Assembly (NCBI RefSeq): GCF_000247815.1
Contig: NC_021683.1
Span: forward strand, 6,495,880-6,559,879
Source of the DNA: Ficedula albicollis
Taxonomy: Eukaryota > Chordata > Aves > Passeriformes > Muscicapidae
Length of the DNA: 64,000 nt
Direction: 5' to 3'
Part shown: piece by piece, positions 1-16,009 of the stretch
How the letters are laid out: every line of letters begins with the position of its first letter
How positions within the stretch are numbered: the stretch's first letter is position 1
Made by a program: the position numbers and the translations under genes
The notes under the pieces: model-generated
Told to the model about the DNA's origin: nothing
Database searches by the model: none
The model's input: the letters and a program-made list of their open reading frames with translations, nothing else

Positions 1-33
1 GGATGTTGTGGCATATATTGTGTTAACACTGGG

Positions 34-68
<35 letters not shown>
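34..68. repeat. Poly-A tract, 35 nt
   Basis: An uninterrupted run of 35 A on the plus strand follows CACTGGG. I recognise no retroelement body upstream of it within the window (only 33 bases are available). Confidence 0.95.
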
Positions 69-70
<2 letters not shown>

Positions 71-1179
71 AGCAGCAAACTCAGGCAAAAACTTAAACAG
101 ATACCTGGTCAAACCTGACAATTTAGCTTGTTGGCAACCACCATGAAAAGGTTTCTTTACTTGATTTAATGCTTTTTAAAATCTGAGTATATAACTTTAA
201 TCTTTCAAAGCAGGATTTTTAATTAAAGGTACCGAGTGCAAATTCACAAATCCGCTGCCCTGCTCTCCCTCTGATGCCAAAGGTGTGCTTTATCTCCGTT
301 TCAAGTGATACTGCATTTTAAAAATTAATTAGTAGCTTGCAAGAACAGCCACACATTATTGAGTAAGTACCAGCATTTAAGTGAAACAGATGAAATATTG
401 GTAAGCAATGCAGACCACAGTATAAGTATGTGAAGGGGGTCATAGGCTAATCCCTATTGATTTTCCAAGTACGCGTACAGCACCGCTGGGAAAGGCCAGT
501 TCTGTTGGCAATCAGCTAGCACAAATACATTATAAATCTTACTGTCCACCTTCACTGATCACTGTCACTTACTTCCTCCACTAAAGACCACGAGGAAACT
601 ACAACAAATCCACTGACAAACAACCAGGAAGGAATTTTAAAACTGTTCTCCTCATAATTTCAGAACGCTTGTGATGGACGTAACGTAAAGCAGAAACGTG
701 TTTCAAGGAGCAATATGGGACACGTAATAACTGTTCTGAGAAATAATCCACCAGAAAACTGCTGGGCCACTGAGAGGAGGAACACAAATAATGATGAACA
801 AGTCATTCACGTTAATCTTACTAATGTGAAAATTTGGAGCAAACCTGCATTTGCCTGTTGGTGCAGGGAAATGAAATACGAATTTCCCAAAGCTGAAGAT
901 GCTGCTGCCCTGGCAGTGAAGGAGCCAGCAGACTGCTGTCAGGAGCTATGTCCCATAACCACCCTTTAGTACAAGATTCACAACACTGCAGAGAAATAAG
1001 CAGGGCCAGACTGACCCCAGCAGCAGCAAAGAGCTCCAATGGCCATAAGAAAATTCTGATATGGAGCACAACAAAAGTTCAAGGCTTAGCCAAAGGACTT
1101 TGCAGAGGAAACAAGAACAGTGTTCTCCAGGGCACAAATCAAGTACTAAAAAGTTTATTTCATGTCACTGCTACCATTT

Positions 1180-1374
1180 TCAAGAATAATTTCTTCCCTG
1201 AAAGGTTTGTTCAGCACTGGCAGGGGCTGTCCAGGGAGGTGATGGAGTCCCCATCCCTGGAGGTGTCCAAGGAACAGCTGGATGTGGCACTCAGTAGCAC
1301 GAGGTGGTGTTTGGTCAAAGGTTGGATTTGATGATCTGGGAGGTTTTCTCCTAACTAAACCCATCTGTGATTCC
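1180..1374 (+). mobile_element. CR1 LINE, 3' end fragment
   Basis: The plus strand matches the 3' end of avian CR1 retrotransposons: a TTTCTTCCCTGAAAGG stretch, then GGGAGGTGATGGAGTC, CCATCCCTGGAGGTGT, GGTCAAAGGTTGGATTTGATGATC and a worn terminal CTGTGATTC. The element is 5'-truncated, as almost all CR1 copies are. The inserted strand is plus, so it is antisense to WWOX. The many mismatches and the single degraded tail octamer suggest an old copy. The left boundary is approximate. Confidence 0.85.
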
Positions 1375-2405
1375 AGCAGATGTACGAAATGAGACTGAAA
1401 GGCTGATTTAGACATTATTAGTGCTTATGTAAAGCAATAATGGGGCTTTAAAACAAATAGTTACCACATTCACAAAACTAATATAATTTGGTTAGGTTCA
1501 GATCAGTGGGAACATTGCACTTAAACTGCTCTGTATTAACTAGGCAAGGAGCAAAAAAACCAAGCTGCACTGATCCCCCTGTAGACAGGACAAATGTTCT
1601 CATTAGGGAATGAGGCTGGGCTACAACTGGCAATTCCAAGGTAGCGCACATTGAATCACAGGGAACACAACGTGCAATCCACCACTGCCTTGGACATAAG
1701 GGATTTAGCAGCTCTCTTTGCTGCAAGTGGAAAAACCCATCAGCTCCCTCCCCAAATCCAGGCCATCCTGAATGTAACTTCTGTGGTACCAGCTCCTGCT
1801 GGAAACCAGGCTATACTCAGTGCTTTCCGTACAGCCTGTGTTTGTAGACAGCAGAATATGACGTGAGCTCAAAATTTCCATTTAAAATATCATTTAATGG
1901 AATTTTAAACTCTGAGAAGATGGATATGCTGTGTTTGTTTTCTACATTAATGATCTATAAAAGAATGGAATGGACCATAAATACAGTACTTTCTTGCAAC
2001 TCCCTTTACTAAAAATGCTACTACTTGTGTTTATCATTTATATCTTCATACACAACCTCAAAATTGATTACACTTTAAACTATACATAACCTGCTGTATT
2101 TTTCATTGAGTCATATTGCAAACATTTTTATAACTCCATTAATATATTCCATACCTTGTATTCTTATTGATTATGAATATTTCTTTTGCAGATTTTATTG
2201 CTTTTCACATAAAAAATGTTAGGTATTTTTTAAAAAGTGAAAATAGTATTGCAACTCATACTTTTCTTCAATGTGATAATTCTAATATAAAAAGGTGGTA
2301 ACATGAATATTTGCAGGCTGTCATTTTTCACATTTTAAGCACAAACAAATAGAAACAGTTAGCAATGTAAGGTACTACATAGGTTTCTTTTTTTTTTTTT
2401 TTCCT

Positions 2406-2406
<1 letters not shown>

Positions 2407-2441
<35 letters not shown>
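2407..2441. repeat. Poly-C tract, 35 nt
   Basis: An uninterrupted run of 35 C on the plus strand follows T15-CC-TT (2388-2406). It is the shortest of the four poly-C runs in intron 8 and the only one of a length that is commonly reported for vertebrate homopolymers. It is poly-G in the WWOX pre-mRNA. Confidence 0.97.
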
Positions 2442-2895
2442 TATTTAAGCTGTTGGGTTGAATCCATAACCATTTTGAATACTTAAAAAAATTAATATAC
2501 CAAAGGAGTGTTCATATAAAACATCATGGGTTTATATCAGGTATACATTATCTTTCCTAATTACTACTGCAGTTTGCAGACTGAAATACAATTTATATTT
2601 AGGGTACGATTTTGCTATTAATTATCAAATTGAAAAAAAATAAAATCTTGCATTATAAATTCTCTCTTGGAAATTAATGTTATTCTTTTTTTTTTTCCAT
2701 AATCCTATCACACAAGCAATAAGTGCATTGCAGCATGAACACTTTAATTTTTCCAGTTAGTTTTGAGCAAGCCCAGAGGTGAGGTTTAATAAGGATCAAT
2801 GGCACTTTATCTGGGACAGGGCCACTTCACAGCATGCAAATTACACAGTAACACTTAAAAAAAGAAATAGATTTAATTAAAAAAAAAAAAAAAAA

Positions 2896-3347
<452 letters not shown>

Positions 3348-6300
3348 AAAAAAAAAGATTTAAATAAAAAAAAAAAAAAAAAAAAGTAGAACCACAGGCT
3401 CTGGAAATTCAATTAAAGGATTTATGCAAAGGTTTGCTAGGTTTTTATATGCAGTTACTGCTTATATAATGAGCTTTTCATATTAAAAATCAATAGGTAA
3501 TCTAGAGTAGAAGATCATCCCCTTAAATACATTTTTGAAATCAATTTGAAAAATAGTCCATCAACTGCTGTGACTACTCTTGCTGCTTCGATTAGACTAA
3601 GAGCAATATTTAGATTGTAAGACGTGCTATGGAATACCTATGCTTGGATTTTGCTTTCAAGTGTTCTTACACTTTTAAGTGCTCAAGCTAATCATACAGT
3701 AATTCAAGCCTGTGTACAATGGATAAATAATTAACTTAATTACTAGCATCAGGGCACAAATGCCCTGAAATATGTGAAAAAGCAGGCACCTAATAGCACA
3801 ATCTGACAGTATTTTCAATATATGCAAAAACCTACATCTATGAATGCCTTTGCTCTCTCTCTCTTCTCAACCTATTGCCACTTAGCACACTGAGATAAAT
3901 ATTTCTGTTTATAACTTATTAAAGCTGAGGAAGCAATTAACCTAACACTTGTCTGAAGTGCAACTTCCACTCATCATGAATTTAAGGATGGATCAGGTCC
4001 TGTGTCCTTCAGGTTTAATCTAATTTTCCAAGATGCTGTAGTGATATAAGATCATTACACTGAAGTGCAAATATACTGGTTAACATTCAGCACTTATCAC
4101 AAATTCACATCTCATGCAAGCAATGAATGGAGATGGACCCATTGCATGAGTCTCACCAATTGCAAAAAGAGTTTGCAAATATTCTGAGCTGAACACTGTA
4201 AAATAGCCACTCAGCTTTCTGTTTGTGTTCAAACAAACAGAACCAAAGAAGGGCAGTTCTCAAATACAAAGAATCCCAGGGAACCACTGGCAGCACAGGC
4301 TGCTGCTGCTGCTATGCCACCATGAGAATTTCCACACATCAGAGGGTGAACAGGACTTCTTCCCTGCAAAAACAGAATTTTCACATCCGTTGCCATCCAT
4401 TCACCAGTATTTCAATTTTAGTCCTGAATTTAGCACCAGGTTGTTAAACACACATTTTAGCCACTGAGAAATTCTTGTACTAAAACATTCTCCTGTGATA
4501 TGCTTGCACATAATGCCAAAACACAATTTTGGATGCTCAAGAAATGTAGATTCTAATTAATGGGCTCTAAATGACATCAAAGAGGAAAAAACAGCACTCA
4601 CTTATCTCACATATATTCATAAGAGAGGGAAAAAGAAATCTTTGTTTCTGCTGCTGCCCATACATTCAGAGATATATATATATTCACATGTGTTTCATTA
4701 TCTTAATTCAATACTTTAAAAGACATATAATTCCTTTATAAAAGATTTGAGAAATGGTTGTGGCACACTGCTTCAATACATGAAACAAAGCAGAATGACA
4801 ACCATGAGAGTCGGGGATTAGACAAAATTTTCTCTATCTGTAACATGCTCTGCCAAGCAAAGCATTTCAGCTATGAAATATCCTCAGAGGCAAATACATT
4901 ATACAAAAGTTTCAGAGAGAGAAGAAAAATAAATAGAAGCTGAAAAGTAGCTAGCAGTTCTCAGTTAAAATTGTGATATTTAACAATGAAACTATACTGT
5001 TCAGGAAGTGAATTTGCCAATAGCTTCCCTGTTAAAAGTTTATACTGCTTAAACCTGCCTCACCAGTAATACCCAAAATTTCTGCTTCACTGCATTACTT
5101 TTTACACCCCTTATTGCAGAACAGCACAGAGTTGAAGCACAGCCTTCAAGAACAAATACCCTTGCTGTCATTCCTCTGTTAAGTCACTTAAATATCTTCA
5201 TAAGCATGCTCTGAAGCACGTTTCTTTATTGGATTTCAATTGTTTCTTAAAAGAAAGATCTCAAAGGAATCAGAGAGAAATGTTTGCTTACTCTCATTTC
5301 AAAAGAGATGTGGGTACAGCCTAATGCTCTCTTTTCCAATAGGTTTGAAACAAAGACGTTAATGAACAGTAGCTTTATTTTAATCTTTCTCCCTCCTCAC
5401 TGAATTTCTCATGTGCACCATATTTTTCTACACTTTTGCATTTTAAACACAGTGTAAGTACACGAGGGGATCAAAGAGTTTCAGATGAATCTGAAGAGTT
5501 ATAGCAAGGGTAACGAGGGTCCTTAGTTTCTAATGACAGAAGCATATGCTCTCAACTTTCTAAACTGCATCCAACTGAGCCATTTATCAAGGCCTGAAAC
5601 TTTTTCATTATTTAAAGCACTACGACAGCTTTCCACTTGATGCCTTGGAAGTACACAATAATAGAGACTCTATATAGTCATTAATTATAATATCAGCTGG
5701 TTTATGAAGTTACTGTACTTGCTGCTTGGTGATTTCATTTTTAATTGCAGCAGGTGGTGTGGAAATAAAGTGATGTACTGACACACACGGTCACCTCAAT
5801 AGTATTTTCTTTTTTATGTATGGGTAAATGCAGCTTGGTTTTTTTGAAAATTCCTTCTGTTTTATATAGTAGCTACAAGGGAAAATGAGCACAGAACATG
5901 CTGAAAAATAGATGCCTAGAAATGAGCTGATAGAAGACATTGTCTCCTCTTTTTCTTGCTGTTCCCAAATATTTAAAATAATAGGGTTTTTCCCTGTGCA
6001 AAGATTCCCAGTATCCAAATTACAGCTCTCATAAATAACAGTCATAGCTTTATATAACGTACAATTTCTTTCTTCTAATTTTTAGTTTCACCAAAGTATT
6101 TGGATAAGTAACTTTTGAACTCTATGAATCTAAAAATAAAGATGTAGTTAAGCAGAATTAAACTTGAACTCTATTAAATTCTATGACCATTCTACAAATG
6201 AGTGTGTGATATTCTAAATGGTGTGTTCTACTTTTCCTTCTGTTTTGGAATTAGTCCTATATGCTCCATTGCTCTAGTAATTTACTAACCCATATATCCA

Positions 6301-9300
6301 CATAGATTTTTGCAATTTAAAGATTAAGACAGCAATAGCATGAGCTGATTTATCCTTTTGCTGTCTTCAGACTGCTGTTGTACATGCTTTCAAATAAGCC
6401 TGTATTGTTCTTATGATACTGCTGCTCTTAAAAGAGTATTTTCCTCTTCTGTAATGTTTTTATTTCATTAATCTCTAATTTAATAGATTAGATAACTATT
6501 ACAGGAGATCACGCTGCTAAAGGTTTTCCATGAGATTGATAGGTAATAAAAACTGGTGTTTCCTAATGGCCACAGACATCAGTCTTTTACATAAATCAGC
6601 AAACTCCCTTAAGAATCCCTTATATCCAAGTCATAGATCAATGGTACTCAAGGCTCATTACAACACACAGTGTTCTCTGAAATCAGGCTGTGCTACCTTA
6701 GCTCAAAACTACATTAAATGTAATTAATACAACTGTGATGTAAATGGACAGAGCACTAAAATGCATGTCCCCAGGGAGGAAAGGCTGGGGAGGGAACCAT
6801 GTGCACTGTCATGCATGGCACTCGTGACTAGGGAAAATTTCAGCACACTTCCTTGGTTAGGATTTACAGTGGGTACTCCATAAAATTGTGGGGTTCCAGT
6901 ACCAGGAGCAGGAACCAGCATCTCATTCCTGCAAATGAGCAGCAGCTGGATGCTAGTTCTTCTCTGAAGGAAAATGGTGTCTTGTAAACCCTCTCAACAT
7001 GATAACTTCTACATTAAAAAAAAAAACCTACAGAAACATCATTTGGACTCCAAAACTTCAACAGAAGCAACATTTACTGTCAATAATGAACACAGGGTAT
7101 GTCTGAGGGCACGTGACCCGCTTGTCTGTACATTGTGAGGTGGCTTCTAACAATTAGTGCTTTATTTGCCTACAACAGCAACGTGATTTGGAAGGGAATG
7201 CTGGCAAAACAGGAAAACAGCCAAGCAAAAAGGAGTGTGGAAGTGCTACAAGGTGTCCAAACCAGGCAAACAAAAATAAGGCTGTTGTTCTACAGAGATG
7301 CCTTCAGCATTCCCTCGCTGACAGCTCTGTTCATTTCAGGAAAGAATTTCTCTAAAAGACCAACAAGCCAATACTGCCAGCTCTCAGGAATGTATTGCTT
7401 TGCTCAGGCAGAAAGCAACCCCACAGTGTGAAGCTACACAGGCCAGCTATAAACAGGACTTTAATAGCCTGCCCTGGGTACTTCAGGTCTTCAGAGCCAG
7501 AAGAGAGCTACACTGCCTGAACCCTCTGTGATTTCCTGACCCTTCTGCCTTAAGAGGTCCCCTCAAGTCCCCCGTTACTACACATAATAGGCAACAAGGA
7601 GGCAGAGCTCATAACAAGACAGCTCAAGTGGTTTTGGAGAGATATTAATGCCTGTATTACCCTCTTTTTCATATAGTTCTCAGCTAAACACTGAATTTGT
7701 TAATATAATATTTTATATAGTACATTGATCTCCAGAATGGGCTTGGATGACTTCTGGAAAACACATAATAGAATTTGGGATCATAATGAGAGGCATTATA
7801 TCCACAATGAAAATTGGGAATCATTGCTATAAGGTATTTATTATCTGACATATATATATAAGCATTACATAATTATTCTTGAAGCAGCCTAAATTTTTTG
7901 ATCTCACCTTCTTTGGAAGATGTTTTGCATTCTTCTTTTAATTCACTTTGTAGATTACCACTATAGTGGCCTCTCTGTCTGTTCAAGGCAGGAAAGCAGG
8001 TCTGGGGTGGCTAATAAAGTAAGTGAAGCGTGCAAATATGCAAACAAACCCCTGAGCCAAACTCTGCTCTCATGCGTGTCAAGATTCATAGCACTGATGA
8101 GGGGAGCAAGTTGGGCACCCTTTGCTCACAAGCACTGAGCACAGAATTCCAAAGGATTGAGCTCTCCATGTCCTGGGTGTCTGGTGTTGCCTGGTGCAAG
8201 AAGAGTCAAATCTCCACAGTGCAGAAAAACCACACCTCCCACACTGCAGGACCACCCCTTGCTATTTCCTAATGCAAAATAAAGGTAATAATGACTGCAA
8301 TCATAAACTTGGAATTTAGCCACATTCATTTTTTCATCACTTTGCTTCTTCCCTGTCTCTAGCTCTCTGCTTTTTGTTTTTGGATTCTTTCTGGTTTGGG
8401 GGAATCTTGGCCTCTCAAGTGCCCATAGCAACCCAAACACCATCTGCCACATGCATCATAAATATGAATATTTCCATAGTCTTCACATTAGCTACTCAAT
8501 CTAATAGGCAGGATTAGACATGACATCAATTTTACCAGCTGATTTGTTGCTTTCTTTATCCGGGCTTACTGTCCTGTCACCTCCTGTAAAAGAATTCAGA
8601 TGTTTCTGCAAGGGTACCAGCAGCAATACTGTGTTACATTTTCAAAGGCTGCCTCGTGCTGTTGTGTGCTACACAGATGTAAGAATTATTAGCAACAAGC
8701 TGAGCCCCACAATGTCATATGATCCAAATGCAAACCCTTGAGGACATTTATTTCCTCCATTTCAGTGGGTAATTGAGCCTCTAAACCACCCACAAAGACT
8801 ACACTTGCAAAAACACTTAACCATTTGTGCCATAAAAAGAGTGATACTGCAAAAAATGTTTTGCACCTATGAATGTGAAAACTAGTAACAGTCTACAAAA
8901 TGGAACTGTTGTATCCTGAATCACCAAATCCAAAATTTGGTTGCCCACACTGAAATGCAATAAGAGAAGTTTATAAGCCAATCCCGTAAATAACATTAGC
9001 AACAGCCTCAAAATTAACATAAAGTGTGGCTTTTAGATTCACACAGCATCAAAGACATCCTTCCCAGTGCCTCATGCTTCATTTCTGCACTGGACATAAG
9101 ATTCCTAATAGGTGCATCATAGCTGGAATTCAGTAAAAATAAGCCTAGCCTAGAATACCTTTGCTGCTCTGTCCCTAGCCATGAATGGAAGCAAAGGTAA
9201 ACAAGTGTAACTATGGTTTTCCTTTTGAAGATAATCTCCTTTAAAGCTGAAGTAAAGTTAGGCAGCTACAGAAATCATGCAACACACATTTCTCATTAAA

Positions 9301-12300
9301 AAAACCCTGGAAACTCGGCTATCAGGTTGAAAGGAGTTGCTGAGTTTTTAAAGTACGTAAAAAGATCTTGCAAACAACTTCTGCAGACTGTAAATCAGAA
9401 TCTTTTGATCCTCAGTAAGAGCCAAGCAGATTGCCCGATAATTGCAGAAATTCACAGAATGGGAAGGGTGAGTATCATAAAACTACCATCACAACTGTCC
9501 AACACCCCCAGAGTTACAAATATTGGAGCTGCACTATAAACCCATGTCAGAAATTGCTAAACCAATTAATTGCTAAACTAAAATTACAGACAAGTGAGGA
9601 GCAAACCAAAATTGAATATGCATCCATCTCAAAAGATGAGGTGCACTTCATGAAACCATGATAATTCCCTTTCCATCCAGAAGTTACATGCCCATCTAAA
9701 AGTCTCACAGAAACATGAGAAAAAGATGAACTGTTGGGAGGGGGAAGGCCAAGGCAGTCCTATCCCTCAAGTGCATGTTTTAAACCTCAAAATACTGTGG
9801 AAAGGGCACACTACTCCCCAGAGAAGCTCCCTGCATGGCTTTCCTAATCTCTCATTTGCCTCCACAGATTTGTGATCTTTGCTGTCATTATTAATACAGG
9901 TATTAACATAATCCAAATACATCAAGTCATCAGGGATTGGTGAGAAAAGCACAGACATTTGGAAACAGAATGAGAGCAAAAAGTCTCTAAATTAACATTC
10001 CCAACAACACAAGAAGCATTGCTTTATTTCAGAATCAACACAACTTGAATATGCTTTTGGGTCTTGTTTTTTCTTTTGCTTCCTAAAATAGCTCACATAC
10101 ACAAGACAACATCCTGATTAACTGATTAACAAATACAGACAGAGGACTCACATCACCATACTTCTCTGAAAAAACTAAGAGTTTCAGTTTAGCAATGTCT
10201 ACTTCAGCTTTTATCAGCACTAATTTCAATGAAAAAAAATGGTCGTAAAATTCTGAACAGAGGGAAAACAGACCTTAATTAAGCAAAGTGTTATCTCTTC
10301 CTATTATAATGAAAGCAAAGTTACAGTTATATTTTTACCAAGATTTTTTCCCACTTAATGAAGACATTATCCGTGAGTTTTCAAAGTCACTTTACAAAAG
10401 AGCATTCAAGAGACATTAAAGTCAGCTTAAACTAAAAAGTCTTTTTGAAGTCAATAAACAATAAAAAGAACAATGAAAAGACAGCCTTTGATCTCTTCTT
10501 ACTCTAAAGTCTTTAATTTCTGTTTTAATCTACTAGATGCATTAAGTCTTGTTTTCAAACATTTTCATCTGCAAAGTACGGTGAGCTTGCCTTGATTTTT
10601 TTATTCATATATATTCTTACTGTATTAATGTACACTTCTCATTACCAGGGATGGGTGTCACCAGAAGCTCTCCCACCAAAATGAACAGAAAAAAGTTTTT
10701 AAATTATTTTTTCATTCTCTTCTCTTTTAAAATTTCTTTAAAATGAAAGAAAAAATACAAAAGGAAAAGGGAAATAGCACGTTCAGCTTTGAAATTTCTG
10801 AGATCAAAGGCTATAATGCACATGGATTTTTTCAAAGGATAAATTATTAATAACATGGGCGAACACATACTGGTCAATAACATGGTCAAAGAATGGTAAG
10901 TTAAGAGCATCTCTCTGCAACCAATTACAGTTTATCTGACCTGATTGTTTGCAAGAAATTCCAAGCTATTCACTGGATTTTTAATATAGCTTTAAAACCT
11001 CTTTTTAGCCAAGCTGCAAAACCTGGACAAGCTCTTGACCTGGTTCAGCAGCTCAGCATTTCCTCAGCAGGACAGGTCATGGAGCAAACAGGAAAATAAA
11101 AAAATGCAATGAAGAAAAGTGTGTGGAAAGCAGAGGCAGAAAGAGATTAATTACTATTTTGCCACCATTCTTCCAGGTTTCTAACAAACCCCAGCTAGAG
11201 GGGTAAAAACTCTCTCCATACCTGTTCACCCTTGACACACATATCAGCCTCATCAATTTCTCCTGGATAAATAAGAATATCCTTCTGATATTTATACCCC
11301 TTCAGAAGCACAGGGTGATTCATGGGGTGAAGCAGAAAGAAGCACCACATCCTCTCTTTCAGCCCCAGATACCTGGTGAGTTCTGGGCCTCTCCCAACCT
11401 AGATTAAAATACCACTCCTTGTTTAGTATTGAATCATCCACCCTACCTTCAAAATACTTATTTCACATTTCTCCACCATCATTTGTTTCTGAAGTTGACA
11501 GTTTCTGCTGATAATTTTTATAAAAACAGCTATAAAATAGTTTATTTCACAGAGACCACCGAGTATCTGACAAATGTGAGATCCAGGGGCTCATTTCTAG
11601 AATGGGATGATTTGGAACAGCAAGCTGAATTCTGGGCTCTGAATTCTGCCAATTGCATCATTTTTCAGAAAATACATTTAATTTTTATTTTAAAAAACTT
11701 AAATTCTATGGGACAGGTCTTCTCTGGGAAAGAAAGCAATCATGCAGAAGTTTAAGCAACATCTTTTTCTTACATCAAGTTAAGCAAAAAGACTAAATTT
11801 TCACTTTGCTCATGGCAGATATACTTAATAAAAAGAATCAGACTGAGAGCACTTTCCTGCGTTCAGACTAGCCTTTTATTGATCTGGATGTGCTATGAAC
11901 CACATTATCTAATCTACAATAAGCCATTTACAAAGTGCAATGATCTATGGGCTAAAAGGCTTAGATTTTTAGTTCCATTGTAGACTTTTTGATGAAATGG
12001 TAGATCAGCACAGAATAATACTATAATAAGATTGTGAGGGACAGAAGTGTCAATATTAGGAAATTAGAAAGTTTGGCTTACTGTTTTAAATCCTCTTGCT
12101 GTTCATTTAAAAGCCTAATATCTCTTTTTCTGGACTGATTGTGTCTGTATTTAATGGGGGCCCAGAAGGCGTTCCACAGGGTGTCAAGTTCACAGGGGTT
12201 CAAGGGCTCGTGCAACTGAAGACATTTTAATTTTCAAAAATAAAATCATCCATCTGAGCACAACAACAACTATTTGGTGGTGCATGTGCTATAATTATAT

Positions 12301-13206
12301 AAGGAGACAAGTTATCACGGTACTGTCTCCTTGCTGTTTGCCAAGAGCCACATTTCATCCACTGCACAAGCCATTTTTGCAGTTTCCCTGAAAGCAGATT
12401 TGATACATTTTGGGCCAGAAGCTTTAATTTACCTTTATGCACAGAGCCTAGAACACAAGGCCGAGATGCCAATTAGGCTTGTGACCTACACATGAACAAA
12501 AGTGGACTAACACTCCCACAATGTCATCTCTGCCTACCCTCTAATTATCAGCTTTGACCACGTTTCTACATGGGAATTCTCCAGCTGCCACCAGGAAATG
12601 CCATAGAAATCTCAAAACCATTAATTTATCTACTGTTCTGTTCTAGCTTGGACAGAACCACACATATGAGATCTGCTTCATTGTTTTACATTATTTTTGG
12701 ATTGAAATATTTGACTGATCTCCTTGACAATGTATAAAGCCATACCATAATTTCCTTCTCAAGGTACCAAGCAATTCATGCAAAAACAAATTCTTTCTGA
12801 AAATGGTTGCCTTTGGCTAACTTGGACTCAAAGGTTTGTGAAAAAACAATGCTGCAAAAGAGATGTGTAAAACTACAGGCATCACCAGAACTGAAAAGAA
12901 AAACAAAAGAAAAATTCAGTAGCCTTTGGTTGACAGAAATGAAATGCATTATTTAGTGCTAATTAAGTGAAAGCCAAAGCATTTTTCTGATATTATTTTA
13001 CCCATAGCTACATGGCAAATTTTAGTGCATCGTTTCTGAGTAAGACTGGCAGGTTACATGCCGAAGTAAATGTACTGAAGACATTAATGTCACTTTAAAG
13101 CAACTCAAGTTTTGATGTTCTCATATTTCTGTTGTACTGCAGCGATCAGGACGCGTCGCCTCATTTTTTTTTTAAGAATGGAAAGGAAAAAAAAAAAAAA
13201 AAAAAA

Positions 13207-13707
<501 letters not shown>

Positions 13708-13718
13708 AAAAAAAAAAA

Positions 13719-14220
13719 GGCGCTTTAGCAGATCAGGAACCTCGCAGCACCTGGCACTAAGTGCAGCCAGGCAGTTTGTATGAAGATGTTACTGCACCTT
13801 TGCAGTTCTAATGGCCAATTATGGCTCTATTAGAGCTGGCTGGCAGCTGAGCTGCTCCTGCGCGGGCGAGGCGCGCGGCCGGGCCTCGGATCCGGCCTTT
13901 CCGCTCCAGCGAGCTGCTGCCATCGCCAGGCACCCGGGGCTGAGCCACTGCCTCTCCCTGAGAGCTGCACCTGACCTCACAGCAGTTTCCTGAGGAAATA
14001 CCTGCCTAACGGCGCTGCCAGTGCCGTTGCTGTTACGCTCACAACGGCGCTGCAAATTAGAGACAACAGGATAAATCTATGACCAGCTCGGCAGACACTT
14101 CATTAAATCACTGTTCCCTCGCCTTGTAGAGCACTAATAGAATCACAGCCCTCGTTAGCTACTGAATAAAAGATCAATCACATTCTTTGAGAGCTCTTGC
14201 TACCAGCTTCCAGAGGAAAC
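13719..14220. promoter_or_regulatory. GC/CpG-rich unique block, candidate regulatory element
   Basis: The block starts right after the 489-nt poly-C/poly-A and differs in composition from the AT-rich intron around it. At 13860-13940 about a dozen CpGs fall within 80 bases (runs such as GCGCGCGGCCGGG). To its left is ATGGCCAATTATGGC with a homeodomain-type AATTA core. To its right (14007-14053) are three YAACGG sites, two on plus and one on minus, which fit the MYB consensus, within a direct repeat AACGGCGCTGC (14008-14018 and 14043-14053). The arrangement could be an enhancer or a small CpG island/alternative promoter inside intron 8. No function is shown by the sequence alone. Confidence 0.4.
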
Positions 14221-14228
14221 AAGGAGGG

Positions 14229-14288
14229 AAAAAAAAAAAAAAAAAACCAGAGGAAAAAAGGGGGAAAAAAAAAAAAAAAAAAAAAAAA
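14229..14288. repeat. Double poly-A (A18 and A24) with AGGGG-type spacer
   Basis: AGGAGGG-A18 is followed by CCAGAGGAAAAAAGGGGG and A24. The two halves look like an imperfect duplication of a purine-rich unit (G-run followed by A-run). The whole segment is almost pure purine on the plus strand. Confidence 0.9.
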
Positions 14289-15032
14289 GACATATTTAGG
14301 ATCATCAGTACGATTTTGAATGGCCTCACTGCAAGTTGGTTAAATTACCTTTTCCACAACTGACTCTGGCTGTAATACTCTGAGGAACTTGTTAAGTCTG
14401 CTTTCAAAAGCTGCTATCTAATATATGACTACCAGGCCCTGGTCAAAAGTTCATAATGTGCATATGTAAAAAGGTACTAAATTGCCGGAGGGCTAAAACC
14501 AGAGGAGTTTAATTGCAGCAAAATGCTGAAAATGGTCTGTTGAGGGTCTTTCTATTGGGATACTGCTGGCACTAGCTGATTGAAGTACAGCACATAAAAA
14601 CCTTACAACAATATTTCCTTAAATGCAGCTGAAACTGTGAGCACTTGCTAGTGCATATATGGTGTGCCAAGAGGCAAAAAAAAAAAGAGAACATGCTCTA
14701 AAACAAACAAAGATTTAAGGATTGATATAATTCATAATTCAAAAGTGTGTGGATAAAAGGAAGAATTAAAAAACAATCAGTATCTGTCAGTATAAATCAT
14801 GTTATAGGCTCCACATTATGGTGGGAAATGTAAGTACATATGTAAATATATTTTAATTGGCATCCATTAAGATTCACTGCAATGAAAACTGGGAAACAGC
14901 TTCCATCAATCTATTCGTGACCACACTTGGAAATTTTAGAAACAGTCACCTATGAGACTGAAGTTTCTCCCCGAAATCCAATAACTTGTTTGTAGTAATT
15001 TGAGAATTATTTCTCTAGTTATTGACATGATG

Positions 15033-16009
<977 letters not shown>

